Below the pieces are notes generated by a model. It was not told where the DNA came from and did not search any database. It saw only the letters and a list, made by a program, of their open reading frames with translations. 64,000 nt of DNA from Paraspadella gotoi (taxonomy: Eukaryota > Chaetognatha): the NCBI GenBank assembly GCA_051294375.1, contig CM119265.1, forward strand, positions 10,174,684 to 10,238,683. The letters run 5' to 3'. The translations under genes and the position numbers were made by a program. Shown piece after piece: positions 56,684-64,000 of the stretch. Each line of letters opens with the position of its first letter. The stretch's first letter is position 1.

Positions 56684-57895
56684 ATCGAAGAAGATATTTT
56701 CAATGGAGATTTTCGTTCAAATCTGACTACCAAACAATATAAACATTCCTTGAAAAAATTCTGGTAAAAAATCGATGTAAAAACACTTGATTCCGATCCT
56801 GTTGTATCTGAAGGGCTCGCATTTTATTTCTCTTGTCAAATCATCAACATCTTGATATCAAACTAGCCAGAAAAAATAGACTGCTTCTGGACGGAACAAT
56901 TTTCCATCTCTGATTTTATATAGAAATGAAAGGGATTTTTTTCCTTGAAAACGATATAAATGTAACTGAGGTATGTTCTTGTTCAACAAATGACGTCCAA
57001 TTTTGGAATCCTTGGGCAAAGTGTCTGAAGGGCTCTCAAAATTTTTCTTTATATTTTATTTGGTTATTTTGATATGATACGATCATGGGAAAGTGAATTA
57101 GACCATTTTGGTGAAATTTTTATTTAATGTAATAGTAAAAGAGGAGCTAACGATCGGAATTAATCATTAATGATAAGAATAATAATAACTAGGAATGAGG
57201 GTAATTCCAATAATTTTAATCTGGTACTTATGCCTTTCTGTTTATGATCAGTCTTAAAAAAGTAAAATTTGACAAGTTTCTGTCTATGACTTAAAAAAAA
57301 GGCAATGGCCTAGTATAAATGTTAGGTACCATAATGATAGTATTTACTCGTGATTTTCATTTGCCAAGTTTCTGTCTTAACTAAAAAAAAAAAATGCCAA
57401 TGGCCTAGTGTAAGTGTTAGGAACCATAATGATAATTTTTACTCATGATTTTCATTGGTATACTTAATACTTTTCCAATTTGCAGTGTCCGCAATGATCC
57501 TTAATTGTTGAATTTTATAAAGTTTTCTTTTTATTTTTAGTGCCATCAGTGCAATTAGTCTTGCTCAATACTCATTTATTGTTTGAATGTCAAATTGTTT
57601 CAAATAGTTTTATCTTTTTATCGTCTTAACTGTCAAATTGTCTTTTTTATTTCAGAAAAAAAAAATCGAAATTCTAAAAGTTTTCAACCGGGAGTCAGTT
57701 TCGGGAAAAATCTTCTATGGCGAAAATCTTCCAAAGAAGGGGTGGATATTCCGAAGATTTTGGTTAATATTTTCTATATTTATGGTCGGATTTTTTTGAA
57801 ACTTAACCTTAACAATATTGCCATCATTCTACCTTGGCCGGTATAAGAATATATTCAAAAAACCTCTGGCTTTGTTCGTCAGAGCTTAGTCCTAA
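56684..57895 (+). mobile_element. Dispersed repeat 'G', copy 3, with a 0.5-kb insertion
   Basis: Matches copies 1 and 2 in two parts (56684-57165 and 57664-57895). The inserted 57166-57663 contains a two-copy tandem repeat of about 110 bp (GGCAATGGCCTAGTATAAATG and ATGCCAATGGCCTAGTGTAAG). Confidence 0.7.
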
Positions 57896-58440
57896 ATATT
57901 TGGGTCAATGATAGAATAAACACTAAGCTTTCATTTGAGCTCTTTTACGATAATTTTTAAAAAATATTTAAAAATCTTTTGCCATTTAAATAGAATTATA
58001 AGTTTTGCTTCCGGACACTATACGAGTACTAGTACTAGTCAGTACTCGTTGAGTAATAACAAATCTTTTCCTATAACTCCGTTTTGAAATCCGTGTAAAT
58101 TTGCTACTGTTGAAAAAATTAAGGCGTGTTTTCCTAAAATTCCATTGTGGTTTTTCCCTTTTATTTAAATTCGAAACAAAGAAAACAATATAGATTTAAT
58201 TCAACGTCGTATCCCGGGAGAAGTTCCCTCCCCTTTCCGTTTTCCCGTCACCATTTTTCGCGAGAGAAAAAAAAGAGCAATACATAGACGTCGAGGCAAA
58301 GAAGCTTCGAAGCATGTACGCCAGAGGCACTGCTGCCAGCTGGCGGCTTCTGGGTGGACTCTATAAAAAAAAAATTAAGTTACTGTAGCAGACATGTATG
58401 GGCAAAATATCTATGAGACATGTATTGACAAAATATCTAC

Positions 58441-59690
58441 ACTTCGGCGCAAAAAAAAGTAGCCACTTCTTTCACATTGAGAAAACTATATTGGATGAAT
58501 GAATTTTACTGAGATACAAAAACATAAAACAAAGCTTATTGAAAGATAAAGCGATTGGTCTAGGTCCCATTAAAATCGATCAAATCGTCCGAAAGTTATA
58601 GGACGTCAAAGTCGATTGGTACAAATCATCTGACGAGAATAATTAATTTTAATCAAGAAGAGTTTTTGACTTTTCCTCCTTATAATATATTTATAATATA
58701 AAATTAACTGATCAAATTCAGCATTAAATATATGTAGGGATAAGTGCCAACCATTTTCAACCTAAATCAAATTAAAATAAGTAGGGAAACTATATAGAAA
58801 AATAATCTTTTAATAGGATAGTTTGGTAATTTTTTATTTTTATTAAAAAAATGTTTTTTCATGTGCTGTCATGTAGCAGACATTGTTAGCTTTCATATGA
58901 TACCTTACATGATGCATTAAAATTATTTTATGATAGTATTATGACATAAAAAAAATTGTGATAATTTTTTTCTGCTAGGCCTCGTAGATACAGCTAAATC
59001 TTATATTTACATTTGTAATAATTGGGACTAATAAATTTTGATATATTCTGTTTATAACTACTCAATGTTGAACTTCTGTATCATAAATATTGACAAAAAT
59101 AATTTTTTAAATTAATTTATTTTGAAATTTTTATTCAATTTTTTGTCAGAATTGATTTTTTTATGATAAAAATAAAAAAAATAATTTTAGTATAATTGAA
59201 AGAGTTTATATTAGTCTGCTTTAACATGAGATGCCATAAGGAAAAAACTTTGATGTGAAAAAGCTTTGAAATTAACCTTGGGTAAGTTATCACTCAACTG
59301 CTTTTTCTTTATTTTTAAAAGATTGTTTTTCTATATAGTTTCCCTACTTATTTTAATTTGATTTAGGTTGAAAATGGTTGACCCCTATCCCTACAGATAT
59401 TTAATGCTGAATTTGTTCAGCTAATTTCATATTAAAAATATATTATAATAAAGAGAAGTAAAAGACTCTCCCTGATTAAAATTAATTTATTCTCATTAGA
59501 TGTTTTGGACCAATCAACTTTGACGTCCTATAACTTTCTGAACGCTTTGATCGATTTTAATGGGATCTGGACCAATTGGTTCAGCTTTCAATAAGCTTTG
59601 TTTTATATTTCTATATCTTAGTGAAATTCATCCATCCAATATAGTTTTTTTCGGGGTGAAAGAAGTGGCTTCTATTTTTTGCGCCGCAAT
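58441..59690. mobile_element. Fold-back DNA element with about 390-bp inverted arms
   Basis: The left arm starts CGGCGCAAAAAAAAGTAGCC and the right arm ends GAAGTGGCTTCTATTTTTTG then CGCCG. The arms stay alignable (with indels) through AACTATATAGTTTCCCTAC-type sequence at about 58790 and 59335. The loop is about 530 bp of AT-rich DNA without an open frame of note. Confidence 0.85.
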
Positions 59691-59887
59691 AATAATTTTA
59701 TCAATTTTATGTATTTTGTAAGTATTTTAAGTATTTTTATTCAGTGAGTAAAATAACTTTTTTATTCATTAATTTTTATCTCGGCCGCTTAACGCCAGAC
59801 TTCCCTACTTTTAAAAATAAAAAAAGCAATTGAATGATAACTTACCCAAGTCTTATGATTTTGTTATTTTTATATTGTAAACATCAG

Positions 59888-62730
59888 TCAAAAAAAAAGA
59901 AGTATTGTGGACGCAGAGGCGGGCAGAGGCGGGCAGAGGCTGCATGAGGGCAACATCTGCTCGGAGATCGTCGAGGATTCGTGCACGGGCGGCGGCGTCA
60001 ACGTCACGGAAGTAGCTCGCCAGGGAGCGTCAGCGTCTCACCAAGCGTCAATATTTGGTTACCATCGAAAGCAGGCTCGATCCTTATGCTTTTAAGCTTT
60101 TTTTTTTAAATTTGTTTGTTTGTTTACTCGAGTTTAGACTATCGCTCACTTTTGATCGTGCAAATCCTAAAGTCGACTGTTCGTGGAGGCGACATAAAAA
60201 GAGTTCTCTGCTTAACATTGACAACCTTTTCTACGTCGTCGCAACCTGGGTAGGACACGATCAACGTGTACCGACCCGGAAGTAGGTGGCGCCAGTAGCA
60301 CCCGTCCCTCGCTGTGAAGGATGGAAATTTTCGCCCTTTGACAGTCACCTGAAAGTAAAGGACAGAATTTGATTTTTGATTCGCCCTCAGCTCCTCTACT
60401 CTTTCTTACTCTCTCTCTCTCTCACTCTCTCTCTCTCTCTCTCTCTCTCTCGTAACCTGTGCGCCCTCGAGCGGTCTTCCCTCGTCTCCTTGTCTGCCGC
60501 TCGTGACGACGCCAGCGACGCCCTCTAATCCGCTGGATAAGAAGTGAATCAACGTGTTTCTACCCAGGGATATTAAGTTATACATGGAGGATATATTCAA
60601 GGAAATGGCGCAATTGCTTAGTCCAACGGTGATGCCCATACATCCAGCGGATGAATACAACCAATCCTAGGGGGGAAGGATTATGATTGGTCATTGCGCT
60701 TGTCGAAATTAACACTTAAGAACATTTATTTCCTTTTTCTTTAATAAAAATAGCTTGATTACTAGTTTTACTTTTGCCACAATAGACTAAATTGCACTAG
60801 GCAATAAAAACAGTATGGTGGACTAAAATCCACCAACCGTTCATCAGCGGCCATTGGTGCCGGAGACATGTCATTCGCCTCCCAACCTAAAGGTCCGGTG
60901 TTCTAGCCCGGTGGCCGCCTAGCAGTTAAGAGGGACGGGGCGCTTAACCCGCCTGTAACATGGTGTTACAGCCTAATCCAAAGCTCAGGGACTGCTTATA
61001 TTGAATGGTTCTGTCATTAACACTTATCAATAATTACTGTCTCTTCATTGGTGAGCCCGACTTCCGAACACAACAGCAACAACAACACTTTCAGGCGACA
61101 TGCCTCAACCTGGCGATGCACTTTCCGCCAACAACACATCAGGCGACATGCCTCAACTTGGTGATGCACTTTCCACCAACAACAACAATTCACTGAAGAG
61201 ACACAACAGACTTCTCCCTATGGGAGGGGGGGATGTATGGTGGATTAAAATCCACCAACCGTTCATCAGCGGCCATTGGTGCCGGAGGCAAGTCATTCGC
61301 CTCCCAACCCAAAGGTCCGGGGTTCTAGCCCGGTGGCCGCCTAGCCGTTAAGAGGGATGGGGCGCTTCACCCGCCTGTAACATGGTGTTACAGCCTGATC
61401 CAAAGCTCATTGACTGCTTATATTGAACGGTTCTGTCATTAACACTTATCAATAATTACTGTCTCTTCAACAGAGCATTTTTATACGCTTAAAGCGATCG
61501 GGGTCTTAAACCACCGAAGCCTATCCAAAGTCAGGGGCAAGCAAGCTAATTTATTGATTGAATGGATAATTTCATTTTGGTTGAACCAATTTCATAAATT
61601 AAAACGAGAATGTGTTGAGCCGCAGTAAACTTTTCACGTGATCACGTGACTAAACTCTGACGAAAAAAAAAACAAGAGGTTTTTTTTAAATATATTCTTA
61701 CACAGGCTAATGTAGAATAAGGGCAATATTGTTAATATCAAGTTCCAAGTAAATCCAACCATGGATATAGAAAATATTAACCAAAATCTTCGGTTTGATG
61801 GAAGATTTTCGCCATAAAAGATTTTTCCCAAATCTGACTCCTTGTTGAAAACTCTTAAAATTCCTCTTTTACTTTAAGTGAACAGTCAAGTTAAATTAAA
61901 ACCAATCAATATTAAATTAGGATATATAAATGATTTTGGTTTTTACTTCAGTAAAAATCTTTCAGATTAAAAAAGTCTTCACAAGTTTGGAAATGACGAT
62001 TTTTTTCTAGCGGCAGGTTGTCGTGTGTCACCTTGTACATATGCACGTTAAAGGTCTTATGGTTCCAAATATGAAAAAAATTGAGGAAGTATTACCTCAA
62101 TTATGAGCATTTTTAACGAAACAAGGACAGACCGATGGACAGAGAGACATGTAGCCTTTTCCCCAGGGACTAAAATAATATGTCTCCATTGAGTAACAGA
62201 TCGGGCGCCTTTAAATATTTCGCCACTCGGCACTTTTACGAAAAAAAATCCCAAACTCGGAATAATGATATATCGAGTTTTATCTTGATCATATTTTGTT
62301 AGTATTTAGTATTTATCAAGATGACGCTGTCAGAGACATATTTACCGGGTTCCTGTCAATTGCCTTTTTAAAGTAAGTAAAGTAAAAAGTGAATTATTGA
62401 GTTGCACTGCGCCACTAACAACATTTTACGACCAGTAAGTAGCATCTTGCTAAGTTGGATCGTCAAAGCAATTTTCAAGTTTTCAAGTTTTCGAGTTTTC
62501 GAGTTTTCGAGTTCACCATTCAACAAATTCAACAAATAAACTCGTATTAAAAATACAACATAAATATACCATAAAGTTTCCCTCGCCGTAATCGACGGTG
62601 GCGCCATTCGCCGTTCCGTCGACAAAAGTCGAAAGCCTCAGGAAGTCTTCACTGAAATAGAAAGCCAGATTCGAAGCCAAGAAGCGGAAAAAGTCATCGT
62701 CGGGAGTAAGGGAGTATCTCGCGCTGCCAT
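59888..62730 (-). CDS. CP3: M14 carboxypeptidase-like pseudo-enzyme, 3' half (4 exons; 5' end outside window)
   Basis: Exons in order: 62730-62570, 60666-60457, 60348-60150 and a last exon ending at 59888 that starts at 60015 or 60036 (same frame). Phases match CP1/CP2 exons 5 to 8. The first exon reads ARYSLTPDDDFFRFLASNLA and ends after NGATVDYGEG; the residue at the Tyr248 position is Asp. Exon 6 starts DWLYSSAGCMGITVGLSNC, putting Gly at the E270 position. Exon 7 is the transthyretin-like domain (DGCYWRHLLPGRYTLIVSYP). The last exon is Pro/Ser/Thr-rich and ends with a short hydrophobic STILLFF; its acceptor is weak, so this exon is the least certain part. Earlier exons, including the zinc-ligand exons, must lie beyond 64000. 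Confidence 0.75.
60411..60451 (+). repeat. (CT)n microsatellite at the CP3 exon 6 donor
   Basis: GA run in the transcript beginning 6 nt inside the intron (GTTACGAGAGAG). Confidence 0.95.
60814..61469 (+). mobile_element. TRIM-like miniature LTR retrotransposon, copy B
   Basis: LTRs 60814-61047 and 61236-61469, both 234 bp. Flanked by ACAG on both sides (60810-60813 and 61470-61473). The interior begins TTGGTGAGCCCGACTTCCG (primer-binding-site-like from TGG at 61049) and ends in GGGAGGGGGGGATG (polypurine tract) before the 3' LTR. No protein-coding interior. It lies in CP3 intron 5. Confidence 0.9.
61690..61880 (-). mobile_element. Dispersed repeat 'G', truncated reversed copy
   Basis: Reverse complement of the right part of the family (CCAAAATCTTCGG..., GATTTTTCCCAAATCTGACTCC). 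Confidence 0.65.
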
Positions 62731-62829
62731 CTCGATGTGGTTGAGAGAAGGAAAAAAAATCTTTCGTGTTTTATAAATTAATAATTAACGAGTAAGAATA
62801 AAAATAAAGATAATTCTCTATTTCCGTGA

Positions 62830-63650
62830 ATTTTTAGTCGGATCTGCTGACAAAATGATGTCCGTCCGTCCGTCTGTCTGTCTCCCTGTCCGTCCTTCCT
62901 TCTGACCTTAGCAAAAAAACTCTAATTACTCGTGATTGGATGGATGGATTGGAATTAAATTTTGTGTGTGGGTAGGGAAGTGTGTGATTGAGCTGGATTT
63001 GAATTTTCGAAGGAATCGTGCAAGTGGAAATGAGTTTAAATGGAAAAAACAAAAAAATTATTTCATTATTTGAAACGCCAATTACTCATGATGGATTGGG
63101 CGATTGACTTGAAATTTTGTATGTAGGTAGAAAAGTGTGTGATTAAGCTGGAAAAAGTTATCGATGGAATGTCTGAGTGGATATGAGTTTAAATGGAAAA
63201 AACAAAAAAACTGTTTTCACTAATTTATTATGCCTTTTTTTATTTTTATATTAAATGTAAATGCAAGTTTATTAATTAATCAATAATAATCAGTTAATTA
63301 ATAAATTACTAAATTAATTAATCAATAATAATGAATTAGTCAATCAATCAATTAATTATCAATCACCAATTTATTTATTTAATCAATCAATCAATCAAGT
63401 CAATAGTTATCGGCATTTTGTCGTCGTCGCCATCATCGTCGTCGTTGCTTTTGACGTGGTCACTGGTCAGTGACGAAATCAAATTAATTTATTAATTAAT
63501 TACCGCTAATGATCGTGGGCAGATCTCAAACTTGTTATTAGTCCCCGTTTCCCCATTTTTTAGTCGACTCTATAATCCCCTTTGTCGGTCCGTCGGTCGC
63601 CCCCAATCTTGCCGGGCATTCACTTGTATCATGTCAGAACATCAAATTAT
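62830..63650 (+). mobile_element. Copies of the long composite dispersed repeat
   Basis: Carries GTCCGTCCGTCCGTCTG, two GAGTGGA(A/T)ATGAGTTTAAAT blocks, TTAATTAATCAATC stretches, GTCGTCGTC, the TACCGCTAATGATCG end and a new start at CGACTCTATAATCCCC. Confidence 0.6.
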
Positions 63651-64000
63651 GATAAATACATTTTGTTTTTTTCCTTTCTGTTTCGTTGTGATTCGATTTA
63701 GAACAAAGTTTGAAGAGAGATTTAACAACGATTTTTATTTCATAGTGAAAAGGACATGTTTCGACTTATTTATATATTTATTACTGTAGTTAATTGTTGA
63801 TATTATTCATTACTAAAGTTTACCAAAATTTTAACATTGTTGTACATTTCATAATGTATTTATTTTCAAGCACTGTCTCTCTCTCTCTCTCTCCATTTCA
63901 ATTTCTTTTCCACAACTATCTCTGTCCTCACCTTCACCTGTCCCTAATAAAAAACTGAAACTATCCTTTTCTCAAAACTCTGTGTTGGAAACTTTGCTCT

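Noticed and set aside
59907-60095. Plus-strand open frame with GGGVNVTEVARQGAS
   Set aside because: The same GC-rich stretch is better explained on the minus strand as the last exon of CP3, in phase with exon 7.
35511-61469. The repeated TATGGTGG...TTCA unit read as a tRNA-derived SINE
   Set aside because: GGTTCTAGCCC looks like a B box, but two copies are paired around a PBS-like and PPT-bounded interior with 4-bp target duplications, so LTR is the better reading.

Overview
The window looks like nuclear DNA of an invertebrate animal. Genes are split into short exons (about 60-300 nt) by GT-AG introns, intergenic DNA and introns are AT-rich, and CT/GA and GGAA microsatellites, minisatellites, SINEs, LTR elements, a mariner and fold-back elements are abundant. 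The protein families present (CMIP, EGF/mucin-type membrane protein, M14 carboxypeptidases of the N/E subfamily) are animal-type. The species cannot be fixed from the sequence. Coding exons are clearly more GC-rich than the DNA around them, and I assembled gene models by matching splice sites and reading phase by eye. Three assembly gaps (N runs) are present.

Layout. (1) 1-9100, plus strand: the 3' half of a CMIP (c-Maf-inducing protein) homologue, ending in leucine-rich repeats, with a poly(A) signal at 9076. (2) 9890-17620, minus strand, convergent with it: a complete eight-exon gene for a 913-residue mucin-like type I membrane protein (signal peptide, charged region, about 14 Thr-rich 25-residue repeats, EGF, SEA-like domain, two EGFs, TM segment, short tail). 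(3) 22072-62730 and beyond, minus strand: three tandem paralogues of a secreted M14 N/E-subfamily carboxypeptidase-like protein, here called CP1 (22072-28473, complete, 454 aa), CP2 (32189-55220, complete, 671 aa with a long new N-terminal region) and CP3 (59888-62730, 3' half only). They share exon phases and some exact exon lengths, but their proteins are very divergent.

The main biological point is that none of the three carboxypeptidase-like proteins looks catalytic. The general-base Glu (E270 in bovine CPA numbering) is Gly in all three. The Tyr248 position is changed in all three. Arg127 and Arg145 are replaced in both complete copies. The zinc site is partly lost in CP1 and fully lost in CP2. 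This reads as an old, expanded family of extracellular pseudo-enzymes, at least one of which ends in a GPI-anchor-like hydrophobic tail.

The rest is mobile DNA. A miniature LTR retrotransposon (TRIM-like) has two full copies and three solo or partial LTRs. There is a tRNA-derived SINE family, a degenerate mariner with an internally unrelated relative sharing its ends, a fold-back element with about 390-bp inverted arms, several smaller inverted-repeat elements, and a long composite dispersed repeat that fills the CP2 introns. A GC-rich minisatellite built from telomere-like CCCTAA motifs lies between CP1 and CP2. One gap (50303-50327) is flanked by a near-identical 400-bp duplication that is probably an assembly artefact.
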